From assembly GCF_040954645.1 (NCBI RefSeq), contig NC_092806.1:77563141-77627140 (forward strand): a stretch of 64,000 nt of DNA, written 5' to 3'. Each line of letters opens with the position of its first letter. The first letter of the stretch is position 1. Under the pieces are notes generated by a model, which was not told the origin of the DNA, did no database searches, and saw only the letters and a list, made by a program, of their open reading frames with translations. Shown here piece after piece: positions 10,585-21,644 of this stretch. A program made the translations under genes and the position numbers. The DNA is from Diabrotica undecimpunctata (taxonomy: Eukaryota; Arthropoda; Insecta; Coleoptera; Chrysomelidae).

Positions 10585-11462
10585 ATATCGTCAATTTGAG
10601 TAGTCTTCTTCTTATATTTTGTAGTATCCTTGTAATAATACGACAATTACGGTAAATAGTTTTATTTTACTAAAATACCCGCTAAAAGGGTGAACACAAA
10701 TGTTTATATTTTTACAGCAATTTTACAAGTGTCCTTTTTTTAGGTTGACAGCTGACGGTTGCCAGACAGCCGTCAGCTAACACCCTAAGGTCGGGTTCAC
10801 ACTGTCTAAGCTTACGACACTACAATTTGGATTTAAGAGATTTGTTTGTCGAAAAAAAAAAGTTAATTGCGTAGAAATCTTTTTAAATATCTCGTCTACA
10901 TTTGGATTATAATTTAATGCTAGGGGTTCCTTTAAGCTAATAAGAGCATTAACATTTTTTAATGCTTTTAGAGACTGCAACAGTATATATTCTTGATATA
11001 TTCTATTTTCTATATATTTAGATTAGATTTGTTTGTAATGAATGTAAGTGTTCTTTTATTTCTGGAGTAATAGATAAAGAATTTTCTGTAAAACACTAAG
11101 TGGACCTGTAGACGTGGATTCATTTAAATTGTCTACGTTAATAACAATATAATGAATGTGCTTACAAATATTATTCTTTATAAACAGTCTTCACAAGTAC
11201 TTACATGAAAATGTGTGAATGCACCCTTTACAAAATGAGCACATCAAATGGCAACAAAAATGATTAATACTGTTCGTACTGTTGGATTAATGTGTACACG
11301 TAATCAGTATTTTCGTTGGATAAATAATTAATTATCCAATAATAATATCCAATAATTATTACCATACTCTTTTATATTATAGTTGCTAACAAGAGTGGTA
11401 CGATGACGTGCATGTATATTTTGTATATGAGACGTATTTTTACCTTTCATTGCTTTGATAAT
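10585..11462. other. Intergenic with a perfect 9-bp inverted repeat
   Basis: No gene is supported. AGCTGACGG (10750-10758) is repeated as its exact reverse complement at 10770-10778, with an 11-base loop. This could be a terminal repeat of an unrecognised element or a stable hairpin. The minus frame at 10777-10980 has no recognisable features. Confidence 0.4.
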
Positions 11463-11465
11463 TCT

Positions 11466-12740
11466 TTAAATTGTTTTGTCTCTAATGTATTTTAAAAGAG
11501 CATCTAAACCTTTATCTAGTCTTTTTGTCACTTTGCCATCTAGATAAAAATATTTTATGCTCTTGTGCATACTTTCACAATGCATATTGGTGTTTATACC
11601 ACATACCTCTAGATATTTTAGAAATTCGTGTTCATCTAAACATTCTTGGAGCACTTTAATGGTTTTGTACACCACTTTTCTTTTTTCACAATCAGAAATT
11701 TCTGTTAAATTGGTCTGCCATGCACCATCTATGTGCCAAGAATAGTACAAATGGTTTTCAGTAGAACTCATATAACTTTTTCTCATGCTGAATAAAATAC
11801 TATAGTTATATAAGTCATACTTTGGAATTGATAAATCCTGCATTATCCGTACACATTAAAAAAAATACCCAAAAACCTTAGTAGGTATCCTTGCGATTAG
11901 TAAAGATACAAGCTGCCGGGTACCCTTCCCCAAATTCATCAATAACTAAAATTGTAGTCAGTTCAAAATGGTACATATTCAGCTCATGTGTACTATCAAT
12001 GGCAACTATATTACTACCAAATTTTTGCAACATATACTTTTCATTACATTACATTAGACAAAAATCATTTTTTTTAATTGTGGAAAGTCATCTTGTTTTT
12101 TGTAAAATAATATTTGATTTTTACCCTCGCATTATTTTACCCATAAATCTACACTAACAGTATCATTAAAATGACGTATTCCTTCTTGAATTCAAATTTG
12201 AAAACTATTTTTAGTATTGTGAATATTGTTACGAACATGCTTTCGGCATGGCCTATGTAACGGTTGCATCTCGAAATGGTTTCGAGAACCTTCGCGATGT
12301 ATCGAGCGCTGTAGAAATCCATTTGTCAAACAACGAATTAGAGGTGGGACTACCCCAGAAGATTCGAGAATAATACTTTTTGGTATATATATGTAACGAT
12401 GTTATGAGTAGTTTAGTTGATAAGAGAGTACCGAACTGTAAACTTATAAATAAATATATTTATATAAATTCGAACCGCTCGTTTTATTTAAAAACGCTAC
12501 AATATCTTTGCTTGTTAGCAAGTCACTTCTAGAAATTGTATTATCAACAAAATTATTTCGTGTAAAGTCACGTACTTTTGAAATTGTAGCTCCACCAGTT
12601 AATTAAGCAGCAATGTTTGAACGCTCTTCTTTTGGAAAACCAATATGTTGTATATCTAACTTATGCCATAATGTGTTTTGTAGTAGATAACATCCTTTAT
12701 GGTTACAATTATTTCACTAGTACATGTCATAATAATCTTA
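11466..12740 (-). pseudogene. MULE-type transposase, central and C-terminal parts, split by a solo LTR
   Basis: Minus-strand pieces of a Mutator-like transposase. 12740-12502 gives THYGISLDIQH and a FPKEER block. After the solo LTR the frame resumes with IRHFNDTVSVDLWVK. Then come the first catalytic aspartate region VAIDSTHELNMYHFELTT (about 11983-12010) and IDEFGEGYPAACIFTNR. From 11843 to 11466 an open frame holds the C-terminal region, including HIDGAWQTNL and NTNMHCESMHK. Removing the solo LTR restores one continuous frame apart from two stop codons, so it was once a single gene. The N-terminal zinc-finger part lies at 14206-14596, separated by a Harbinger derivative and a gypsy fragment. 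The assignment rests on recalled family motifs and was not searched. Confidence 0.7.
12227..12501 (+). repeat. Solo gypsy family A LTR inside the MULE pseudogene
   Basis: 275-bp LTR from TGTTACGAACATGC to ACGCTACA, flanked by ATAT on both sides (12223-12226 and 12502-12505), a 4-bp target duplication. It shares its ends with the gypsy A LTRs at 51-59 kb. A solo LTR arises by recombination between the two LTRs of a former provirus, so a full element was once inserted here. Confidence 0.85.
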
Positions 12741-13504
12741 AGGCGCGTACACATCTGGTGAACGCATGTAACCGAAGCTCTTCGACCGAATTCATTCGAT
12801 GTTTTTGACGTTCGATGAAAAATTTGGTCTTTCGCCTACATTACAGCGAACGGCAGTTATTTATTTTATGTAAATTGTTAAAAATGACATCGGATGAGTA
12901 TATAATTATTGCAAGTGCGTTGTATATGATTATAAGTGAGGCGGAGGCCGAAGCAGTAAAAGGCCGAAGCAGTAAAAGTCCTCCTCAAAATCGACGAAAA
13001 TGGTGCCGGTGAGAACCATCATTTTTCAAAAGCAGAAGCCGGTTATAGAGGGATAGACTTATTTAATAATCTAAAAGCTGAAATGGAATACGGGCTTTTT
13101 CCAAATTTTTGTAGAATGAAGTCTACTGAATGTGAATGGTTATTAAATGAATTTGGTCCAAAAGTCGCGAGAGAAGATACAAAGTTTAGAGAAGCGATAC
13201 CGCCAACGTAATGTTAACCCTACGATATTTAGCTACCGGTGACTCATATACAAGTTTTATGCATTGGATTCCATAAAACTTTCCGCTCTCGATGTAAACC
13301 AATAAGTTTTAAACAAGAAGAATTAGTCTACTCCATTATTGCAAATTAGAAAATTAAAACACAATCGCGACGACGTACGACACTTTTACTCGGAAGCGTA
13401 CACATTAAACACAGCCAAACGAATTTGTTCTTCAATATTCTTTTGACACATGCGTTTGCTATAGTTTGTTGGGGCGTATACATTTACCAAATGTGTACGC
13501 GCCC
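12741..13504 (+). mobile_element. PIF/Harbinger deletion derivative with TTA target duplication
   Basis: Terminal inverted repeats start AGGCGCGTACACATCTGG (12741) and, reverse-complemented from the right end, GGGCGCGTACACATTTGG (13504). TTA flanks both sides (12738-12740, 13505-13507), the 3-bp duplication typical of Harbinger. Inside, the plus strand holds the start of a HARBI1-like nuclease. It begins MTSDEYIIIASALYMI near 12884. A second piece reads FCRMKSTECEW and LATGDSYTSFMHW (about 13108-13270), after which the transposase stops being recognisable. The catalytic DDE residues are absent, so the copy is non-autonomous. Confidence 0.8.
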
Positions 13505-13517
13505 TTACATGTGTCAT

Positions 13518-14000
13518 ATGTTACTCCAGTAAATGGAACAGATAAAACACCGGCCCAATTAGTGACTAACAGGGTTCTTAGTTCGAAGCTACCAAGAATG
13601 TGGGTGTCAGAGAGGGTAGAGAATGGAGACCAGATAAAATTCTGGAAAAAGTAGATGAGGCATCCAGATCTTATTTAGTACAGGAAGAAAATGGGAAAGT
13701 GGTCAGGCGAACAGTTATCACTTGAGGCCTTCCCTTTCCCTACTTAAAGCGGAAATTAAGAAGAATACTGATTTACTCTACTGGGAGGTAGAGGAACCTT
13801 CAACCTCCCAGATGAATGCTGAACTAGCGCTAGACTCAAAAGGGCTCCAGTGCATTTTAAGGACTATCAAATGTAAGGGGAAAGATGGCATATCAGTAGG
13901 TTATGATTACGGTCACGGGGCTCTAGGCACAATGTATTGAGACTAATTGTCAGTTGTCACTACTTGTCAAGATCATTGTTAGAACATGGGTTTTTTGGAT
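13518..14000 (+). pseudogene. Gypsy family B fragment: pol end and start of LTR
   Basis: Starts with the end of the integrase region (TPVNGTDKTPAQLVTNR) and continues to a VDEASRSYLVQEENGKVVRR stretch with a deletion in between. It then crosses a purine-rich tract (AAGGGGAAAGA, about 13876) into LTR-like sequence beginning TGGCATATCAGTAGG. The same order, including the marker GGTCACGGGGCTCTAGGCAC, is seen on the minus strand at 44.70-45.48 kb. These are therefore two copies of one family. The LTR end was not identified. Confidence 0.65.
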
Positions 14001-14205
14001 ATTGTTGCTTCTTGCAGACTTTGTTAAAAAGTATGTTTAAATAAATGTATTAAACTCAATGAAATATTATTACTACATAAACCTTGAGTTTTTAAAGCAC
14101 GCGTGCGAAATTTATTTTCTTTGTCCTAGAATAAAAAATAGTAGTTGTAAATAATAAATAATAGCTGCTTTACAATTGGTATTACAACAACAACAATTTT
14201 CTTAA
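14001..14205. other. Spacer between gypsy B fragment and MULE N-terminus
   Basis: AT-rich. It probably contains the remainder of the gypsy B LTR. Nothing else is supported. Confidence 0.35.
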
Positions 14206-14596
14206 TCGATTGCAGTTGTAGTAAATTCGACCATTGGCCTGGCGTGTAATGTATTCCACATTGTCAGTTTTGTGAAGATTATTTAACCAATGATGAAAAT
14301 TTGAAAGATGATTTATTAAAACATTAACTACAGAATTAACTATCATATTTACCTTCAGAATTTGTAAATTGCAAAATTTCTTCATTCATAATTTTCTTGT
14401 GACTAAATTTCAAATGATATCGTAAGTCAGCAGTAAACCTAAATGGCGAATGACAAGAAAAACATTCCACATTTGAAAAGCTGTAATCGTAACTAATAAT
14501 ATTTCTCTCTTGTTGTTTGTGGACATTTCTTAAATATTTATTGAGATTACTTTGAATTTTGAAAAAATTTTCGCATATTTTACACGTAACCGCCAT
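14206..14596 (-). pseudogene. N-terminal zinc-finger region of the MULE transposase gene
   Basis: From the ATG at 14596 the minus strand encodes two C2H2-like fingers. The first reads CKICENFFKIQSNLN with a closing H pair, the second CFSCHSPFRFTADLRYHLKF with H. The frame meets GAAG|GTAAATATG (donor at 14352). A segment follows with HLSNFHHWLNNLHKTDNVEY and YYNCNR, a compact domain seen ahead of the MULE core in insect copies. Only 25 bases separate the two parts, too short for a normal intron. Either an intron was mostly deleted or an indel shifted the frame. With the body at 11466-12740 this makes one long MULE gene, broken by later insertions. Confidence 0.6.
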
Positions 14597-14822
14597 AGTT
14601 AATTATAAATATTAAATTAATAAGCGCAAAATAACACAAATAGATAGTAAAACACAAAAAATACAAGAATATTGATTGATATTTATAAATATCAACAACA
14701 CACAAATCAAAAGCAAACAAAATTAGGTTAAAATTAAAAATTAAAGTTCATTCGTTTAGCAAATTCTCATCTGTAAACATGAGCACATGTTGATATTCGC
14801 CGTCTCATTCATCAAGAGGCTA

Positions 14823-15284
14823 TTAAATATAATTTATTGCCTTAAGCCAGACAGATTCTTTTGTTACAGATCCAAACTTGCCAGCATGTTTAAATTCAAA
14901 TTGTATCGTGTTGATTTTTAAGTTATTATATTGTGTTATATTTATGTTATAGTTATTGTTAAATTGGGAATATGTATAGTGAATGAAGTTTACAAATCCT
15001 AATCCTACGACGTTGTCATATCGCATGGAATCGGTTGTAGTATTTAACCGCTCCTCCTCCAGCCTGCCTCCACTCATGATAATAATGTCAATGTCAACTT
15101 TTAATGTCAGAATCCTTAGACAAGGAAAGATAGGCTCTCTTTCCTTGTCTAAGGCTTTGACTATCAATCCGAGGTAACATTTCTGGGTGTGTATAATGCT
15201 CTGCTGTTGCCCCTGAGCGAGAAAAGTTTTAAATCTTTCTTTGTTGTGCTGTCTGCTAACATCTTTTTTAGCTACATCAGCCAA
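14823..15284 (-). CDS. Hypothetical 153-residue open frame, unrecognised
   Basis: The open frame starts MADVAKKDVSRQHNKERF. It has a charged N-terminal third and an Asn/Tyr-rich C-terminal part. I do not recognise a family, and no splice or promoter evidence supports it. A perfect 17-bp hairpin (15114-15154) lies inside the frame, which is unusual for coding sequence and suggests repeat DNA. It may be a chance frame. Confidence 0.2.
   Translation of the reverse strand: MADVAKKDVSRQHNKERFKTFLAQGQQQSIIHTQKCYLGLIVKALDKEREPIFPCLRILTLKVDIDIIIMSGGRLEEERLNTTTDSMRYDNVVGLGFVNFIHYTYSQFNNNYNINITQYNNLKINTIQFEFKHAGKFGSVTKESVWLKAINYI
15114..15154. repeat. Perfect 17-bp inverted repeat (hairpin)
   Basis: CCTTAGACAAGGAAAGA (15114-15130) is followed by a 7-base loop and its exact reverse complement (15138-15154). 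Confidence 0.85.
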
Positions 15285-15429
15285 ATTGCCAAAGAAACCG
15301 AAAGGGATATGATAACTCCAGATTCGCTGTGAGGAGAGTCCCCACTTTTAAAAAGACAATCAAACATAAGTGATGGTCAAATACCTATCAGGTGGAGACC
15401 AAAAAATAAAGAAGAAGAAGACTATGTAA

Positions 15430-15760
15430 AATTTTTCTATTTCGGTAGATTAATGATGCCTTAAAACAAAAAAATCTTATTTTATCTGCAAATAGAAACG
15501 GGTTTGAAATACTTATCTCATGGATACCGGGTTATTCCGATATACCGGGCAACCTACAAACTGACACACTGGCCAAAATAGGAAGAGATCTTTATGTTCC
15601 TTTGAATATGAAATTAGATTCCCAAGACGTTTTACCCATAATTAAGAATAAAATAAAATTCAAAAACACTTGGAAAACTTTAATTAGTAAAAAATCGTAT
15701 CAATGTTCTTTTTCTTTGTGTGACGTGCTTGTATTTAAGCGTTGGCTATCGTCATATTGA
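15430..15760 (+). pseudogene. RNase H domain of an interrupted LINE (part 1)
   Basis: One plus frame reads ISWIPGYSDIPGNLQTDTLAK, the HxGxxGNxxAD-type end of a LINE RNase H. It continues to a KNTWKTLISKKSYQCSFSL stretch and stops near 15760. The next piece of the same protein type resumes at about 21645. The upstream EN and RT domains are not present. Confidence 0.6.
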
Positions 15761-15775
15761 CAAGCTGATGAAATG

Positions 15776-16665
15776 ATTCTCGGTCGGCAGCTAGATAAAA
15801 CAGTTCCTCGACCGTTCGACCTGTCCATTGTCTAATGTTCGCAGCCAGGACAGTTGTTTTCTTCCGACCCAACGTTTTCCTTCGATTTTGCCCTGAATGA
15901 TTAACTGGAGTAAGCGATATTTAGGTCCGCTCATTATATGACCGAAGTATTGGACCTTTCTCATTTTGATGATCAATTCTCGCTCTTTGTGCACGGTCTC
16001 TAGCACGCGTTCGTTAGATATGTGTGCTGTCCACGGGATTCTGAGCATGCGACGGTAACACCATAACTCAAACGCTTCTAATTTGTTGAGATTTTTTATA
16101 GTTCTCCAGGTTTCACATCCATAGAACAAAGTGGACCAGACGTAGCAATTCAATACTCTTAGACGTGTGGTCAACGACAGACTTCTACTGCATAATACAG
16201 AACGCCAGTTAATAAAGTTTTTCCGTGCGAGTTCTATTCTGGTCGAAATTTCTTCGTCACTTTCAACCCTGCAGTCAATCCAGCTACTCAGATATCTAAA
16301 GTGTTCCACCCTTTCTAGGATTTTGTTATCTAATCTTAGCACTGAGTCTTCGATATTAATTTTTCCGACCACCATCCATTTTGTTTTTTTTTTGCGTTGA
16401 TTGTTAAGCCCTTTTCAGTGCATTCGTTGTTTACAGCATTCAACAGGGTTTGAAGATCTTCTGGACTCTCTGCCATTATTGCGGTGTCATCGGCGTATCT
16501 GATGTTGTTAATAATTTCACCACCGTTCTTAACACCTTCGCGGCGATTATTTAACGCTATTTCAAAAACTGGTTCAGGTATCAATATTACAGAGTACAAA
16601 ATATTTTCCCTAATAAGATATGGTTTCAAAACTTTTCATATAAAGATAGGAGACACATTACACCT
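15776..16665 (-). pseudogene. Truncated LINE reverse transcriptase, minus strand
   Basis: The minus strand carries REGVKNGGEIINNIRYADDT, the catalytic YADD block (about 16490-16500), then LGLTINAKK-type sequence and a second frame from 16375 to 15791. The second frame has FYGCETWRTI, a LWCYRRMLRIPW stretch, YFGHIMSGPKYRLLQLIIQG and a GKRWVGR stretch. The two frames are joined across a ten-T run (16384-16393), apparently an indel of about two bases. No endonuclease or RT N-terminus is present, so the copy is 5' truncated. It sits inside the interrupted RNase H LINE. The clade is not assigned. Confidence 0.8.
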
Positions 16666-16680
16666 ATTATTATAAGAATC

Positions 16681-16725
16681 AGTGGCGGACCAAGACTAAA
16701 GCGGACCCTAGGCAACATTGTAATT
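16681..16725 (+). repeat. Left end of a DNA-transposon-like unit (CAGTGGCGGACC)
   Basis: The stretch CAGTGGCGGACCAAGACT is followed by GCGGACCCTAGGCA (16701-16714). The 13-base core CGGACCCTAGGCA recurs at 21609, beyond the gypsy C copy, followed by TGCGGACCGGTAATTG. Both look like ends of a CAGTGGCGG-type (hAT-like) element into which gypsy C inserted. No 8-bp duplication was found. Confidence 0.35.
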
Positions 16726-16888
16726 CCGGGCCTATTTTTCAGTCATGAGACGTACTTTGCGTTTTGTAGTTTAGTTTCGAGGCATTTAGTATGTAGATAC
16801 ATTTAGAAAAAAAAAATAATATACATGTAAAAAAATTAAATAAACATATTTTATTAAAACAAACAATAGTATTTAAACAAATATACCC

Positions 16889-19800
16889 AGATTGATTTTG
16901 ATTGCTTCTGAATGGAAATTTTGGAAAATTTCATTCGAAGATTATTTAGTAGCAACAGGACAACACGACGCTGTAGATCAGGTGAAATTATCCATCCTGC
17001 AAAATATTATTGGCCATGAATCAGCACGGATTATGGCTACTTTTGTTATCCCTGATGAAGAACTAAATAAGTATGAATTCACAATGCAGCTGTTAGATAA
17101 GTATGTGAACCCAAGAGTTAACGAATGCTTTGAGAGGTACAACTTTATAAAACGAGTACAAGAAGATGGGGAGACATTTGAACATTTTTTGACAGAGTGC
17201 AGACATTTGGTTAGAAGTTGCAATTACAATGCCCTAGATCCCGATGAGTCATGTGAAGGCAAGGCATTAAGAGACAAAATTGTTATTTTGTCCACGACCA
17301 CGACCACACGAGAAGCCCTCCTGCGAATAGACAAATTAAGTTTAAATAAAGCTATAGAATTTTGCAGAACAAGTGAGCAAAGTAGATCTCAAAATTTACA
17401 GTTTCAATATAACACAGGAAATATTAATCATACACAGAAGATAGAGAAAAAGAAATATGATATAAAGAAGAAACCTTGGAATGAAGAGAAAGAAGTTGAA
17501 GAAGAAGTTTTTTTTATGCAGAAGGTGTGCAAAAAAGCATGGTCCGAGGGAATGCCCAGCTTATGGCAAGAAATGTAACAAGTGTGGACTAAAAAACCAT
17601 TATGCAGTTGCCTGCAAGGTCAAAAATATTAAAAGTACTGAAAAAGATGATTGTGAGTCAACCTCTTCTAATGAATTTTTTGTAAGAAATGTTAACAGCA
17701 GGAAAAAGGTATGTAATGTTGATTTGATAGACACTTGGAAAGAGTATATAGAGGTTGAAAATTATAAATTGAAAGCTAAGTTAGACACAGGGGCAGATGT
17801 AAATGTTATTCCTTTAAATGTTTATAAAAAATTTAATTGTCAATTTAAAACCAGGCCTACTGAATATGTGTTAAAGGCATTTGATGGAAATGTGTCTCAT
17901 CCTATAGGTGTAGTAAATTTAAATGTAAAATGTAAGGGTAAGAATATTTTTGAAGATTTTGTCATTGTGGATGGTGCAAGTCAGGTTCTGATATGTGGAC
18001 AAACATGTTTAAATTTAAGTTTGGTAAAACGTATTGATTCTATAAAAATAAATAAGATAGGCCGGTCTGATTTAACAGATAAATTTATCAATGAAAATTT
18101 TGAAGTTTTCACAGGGTCAGGCAAATTTCCTGGCACATATGAAATTACAACAAATGATAAATTTGAACCAGTTTGCTATCCACCTACCAAGTGTCCAATA
18201 AAAATTAGAAATTCACTTAAAACTGAGCTAGATAGATTAGTCCAAAGAAAAGCAATTGTTAAGGTAGAAAACATAGACCCCAGGGCAAGTATTAATAGAA
18301 TGGTGATAGTCGAAAAGAGTAATGGTAAATTAAGAATATGTTTAGATCCCTCAGATCTGAATAAACATATAGTACGCAAACCTAGAGTTGGGGAGTCCAT
18401 TGAGGAAATATGTTCAAAATTATTAAACAAAAATGTATATTCTGTTTTTGATTTATCTGAAAGTTATCACCAACTTTCAATTGATGAAAATTCTTCATGG
18501 AAATGTTGTTTCTCTACACACTATGGAACTTACAGGTTTTTAGTTTTACCTTTTGGGTTATCAAATTCTCAAGACCTTTTTCAAGAGGCAGTTGAAAAGC
18601 ATTTTGGTGATATTAAAAACATTGTAGTTTGTCATGATGATATGATCATAGCAGGGGCGTCTCAAGATGAACATGATCAAGCGGTCAAAGAGGTGATAAA
18701 TAGAGCAAAAGAGGTGGGTGCTAGATTTAATAAAGAGAAAATTCAATTTAGCAAAAAAGAAGTAAAGTTTATGGGACAAATTTTTTCTCATTTAGGAATG
18801 AAAGTAGATCCTGAGAGGATAGATGCTTTATGTAAATTAGAAACTCCAAAAAGTAAATTAGAGTTACAAAGAATAATAGGTTCCTTTAACTATATTAGAC
18901 GTTATGTTAAAAATATGGCTGAGCACATGCAAATTTTATGTGAACTTTTAAAAAACAATGTAGAATGGCAATGGTTGCCTAAACACCAGGAATGTTTTGA
19001 TAAGTTAAAGAAAATAATTTCAAATTCTCCAGCTCTGGTACCATTTGATCCAAATAAAAAGATAGTTTTGCAATGTGATGCATCCAAAAATGGAATTGGG
19101 TGTTGTACGTTTTAAAACTATGATGGTATGTTGAAATTAGTTGCATGTTCATCTAGGTCTATGAATGAACATGAAATAAATTACAGCCAGACAGAGAAAG
19201 AGTTATTAGCCATTTTTTATGGTACACAAAAATTTCATAACTTTATTTACCAGTGTGATGTTGATGTCCAAACAGATCATAAACCAATAATTTCAATTAT
19301 GCAGAAACCAATATGCAAAATTGGGTCAGTAAGGTTGCAGCGTTTAAGGTTAAAATTATTAAAGTACATATTAAATATTTATTATGTTCCAGGAAAGCAT
19401 ATTCAATTTGCAGATATGCTTTCTAGAGCTAGTTTAAAGGCACAAACCCTTGATTTAGAGATGTTTGATATGGTTCATTCAGTCTCACTATACTTACCAA
19501 TGACAGATAAAAAAATATATCAGTTCAGAGAAGAAACCTCTAAAGATAAAGTTTTGGCTACAATTGTTGATTTTTATTATAAAGGCTGGCCTAAAGAAAA
19601 CAAGATTCCAGAGTATATAAAGCCATATTACAGTATTAAAAATGATATATATGTTGAAGCAGGAATTGTTTTTGTTGAAAATAAAATAATTGTACCAACA
19701 TCTCTAAAACAGGAAATGATTACTCTGTTACATAAAGGTCATATAGGAACTAGTAAAACTATTAATAAAGCAAGATCTTTATTGTTTTGGCCAAACCTTA

Positions 19801-20889
19801 GGTATGATATTGTCCAGTTTATAAAAAAATGTAGAATTTGTGAAAAATTCATGCCAAATAATTATAGAGAGCCAATGTTAGCACATTCAATACCAAAATT
19901 GAGGTTTAATAAAATTGCGGCTGATATTTTGGAATTTGGTGGTAAATCTTACTTAATTCTAATAGATTATTTTTCCCATTGGATAGACATGCTATCATTA
20001 AATAATAAAACATCTGAAGCCATAATAGATGCAATGCAAGATGTTTTTTTCCAGATTTGGCTATCCTCAATTTTTAATTGCAGATAATTTACCATTTATA
20101 TCATTTAAGTGTAAAAAATATTACGATAATAAACAAATTACAGTCCTGACATGTTCACCTCATTACCACCAAAGTAATGGCCTTGCTGAAAAGGCTGTAG
20201 GAATTTGTAAACAAATTTTAAAAAAAAGTTTTACAGAAAACTCTGATTATCGTGAGTTAGTTTTAGAATATAATAATACGGCTATTATTTCATTAAGTGC
20301 ATCTCCATCACAAATATTAAATAGTAGATCTTTGAGAACAGAAATACCAGTAAATAGTGAACAATTACAACCTAAAATTCAGAATAAGATTTATAAACTG
20401 TTATCGGACCAACAACAAAAAACAAAAGTTCAGTATGATAAACATAGTAAACGTACACCAACAACTTATAAAAGGGGGGATAATGTAGTTGTTAAGAGTA
20501 GTGTTGATAAAGTATGGTATAAAGCTGTTATTGTAGAAAAAGCTAAAGAACCCAGATCGTACTGGATAAGAAAGGAATGCAATAATAGGATAGTTAGAAG
20601 AAACACAAGACACATAAGACCATCACATACAAAATCAGATGTAGCAGACATGTATCTTGAACCTGAGTTGTATCCACACACAAACCCAAATAGTTATAAG
20701 GATAATGATAATAATGATTTAAATAATGTATGTATTCAGGATAATGATTTAACAAATTTGTTTAATGAACATAGGAATACTGATATTGTAAGTCCTCATT
20801 ATAGCTGCTCAAAAAGTAATGATAGTAAGAAATGTAATGTTTCAAAATTCGGACGTACAATTAAACCTAGGGTACGCCTTAATCTTTAA
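16889..20889 (+). pseudogene. Gypsy family C gag-pol polyprotein, two shifts and one stop
   Basis: LTR-retrotransposon polyprotein. Gag begins near 16892 (5' truncated, no ATG) and ends in a Cys/His cluster CRRCAKKH with CNKCGLKNHYAVAC. Protease has LDTGADVNVI. RT runs through SDLNKHI, FDLSESYHQLSID and the region where YxDD reads CHDDMI. RNase H is partial (LQCDAS), and the TDHKPI stretch follows. Integrase has a zinc-binding H..HxxCxxC region (HKGHIGT, CRICEKF), ADI and the ADN block, and the catalytic E in SNGLAEKAV. Breaks are an eight-T run at 17509-17516 (+1), TAA at 19113-19115, and a seven-T run at 20044-20050 (+1). The RT motif CHDD instead of Y(V/I)DD is odd and may add to loss of function. 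The 5' LTR is missing. Confidence 0.9.
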
Positions 20890-20897
20890 GGGGAAGG

Positions 20898-21109
20898 TGT
20901 TTGACATTAATGTAAGATAGGCCTAACGTAAACCTGGTAACTATGTCAAATATGTCAATGTCAAGTCAACACCACTTCCCAACGGGGACAATGGGCGACA
21001 TGATCATGTTGTAATGTATGAATATTATTAATATATGTTCAGCCAATACAGTAGTTTAATTGAGACCTTATTAACATACTTTATACATAACCAAGTGTTT
21101 ACCCCTACA
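20898..21109 (+). repeat. Probable 3' LTR of gypsy C
   Basis: Directly after a polypurine tract AAGGGGAAGG (20888-20897) the sequence starts TGTTTGACATTAATG. A plausible end is ...CCCCTACA at 21109. With no 5' LTR to compare, the right border is an inference from the TG...CA rule. Confidence 0.5.
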
Positions 21110-21600
21110 AAATTTTTGTGGTGCATTCCACCAACTTGAAAAAAAAAAAAGTACGTACACTCCTGGAGCGATATTGAAAAAGTTAAAAATTTTCATTTTC
21201 CATGAAAATTTCGGCAGTAGCGCCTAATAAAATTTAAGAATGATTGATGCATGGTATGAAATGGGCAGAAAATATTTACTTTTTTATTCTGGATAGAAGT
21301 CTCTTATATTTAGGTGACATATTTGACGCATTACCATAACGCTGTCCCCGACAGTTAGTGACGGAGTTAATGTGGTCACTGGAGTTTTCATACTCTGACA
21401 ATTTTATATAGGTACCTACATTTTTAAAATCATGATAAGCACAGGAACGCTTGTCCAACCTTGTCGACTTTATCAATTAACGATTCAGTATTATTTAGAC
21501 ACGTTTCAACAATAAGTATGAGTATTACGTTTTTTTCTGCTAAATAAAAACAAAAATTAATTATAAAAATTAAAAAGTAAAAACCTAATTTTTTGGCCCC
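21110..21600. other. Non-coding, probably interior of the CAGTGGCGG-type unit
   Basis: No gene is supported. The minus frame at 21276-21476 shows no known motif. The sequence lies between the gypsy C LTR and the right-end-like sequence at 21605-21645. Confidence 0.35.
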
Positions 21601-21604
21601 AAAA

Positions 21605-21644
21605 ATTACGGACCCTAGGCACTAAGAGTGCGGACCGGTAATTG
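21605..21644 (+). repeat. Right end of the DNA-transposon-like unit
   Basis: CGGACCCTAGGCACTAAGAG followed by TGCGGACCGGTAATTG repeats the core of the left end at 16681-16725. Immediately after it the interrupted LINE reading frame resumes, which supports this as an insertion border. Confidence 0.35.

Noticed and set aside
10777..10980. 67-codon minus frame with a Phe-rich middle
   Set aside because: No motif or homolog recalled, and no splice or promoter support. It is probably chance.
16681..21644. A simple TIR pair bounding gypsy C as its own ends
   Set aside because: The shared CGGACCCTAGGCA core is mostly in direct orientation and lies outside the gypsy LTR, so it is assigned to an older interrupted element.
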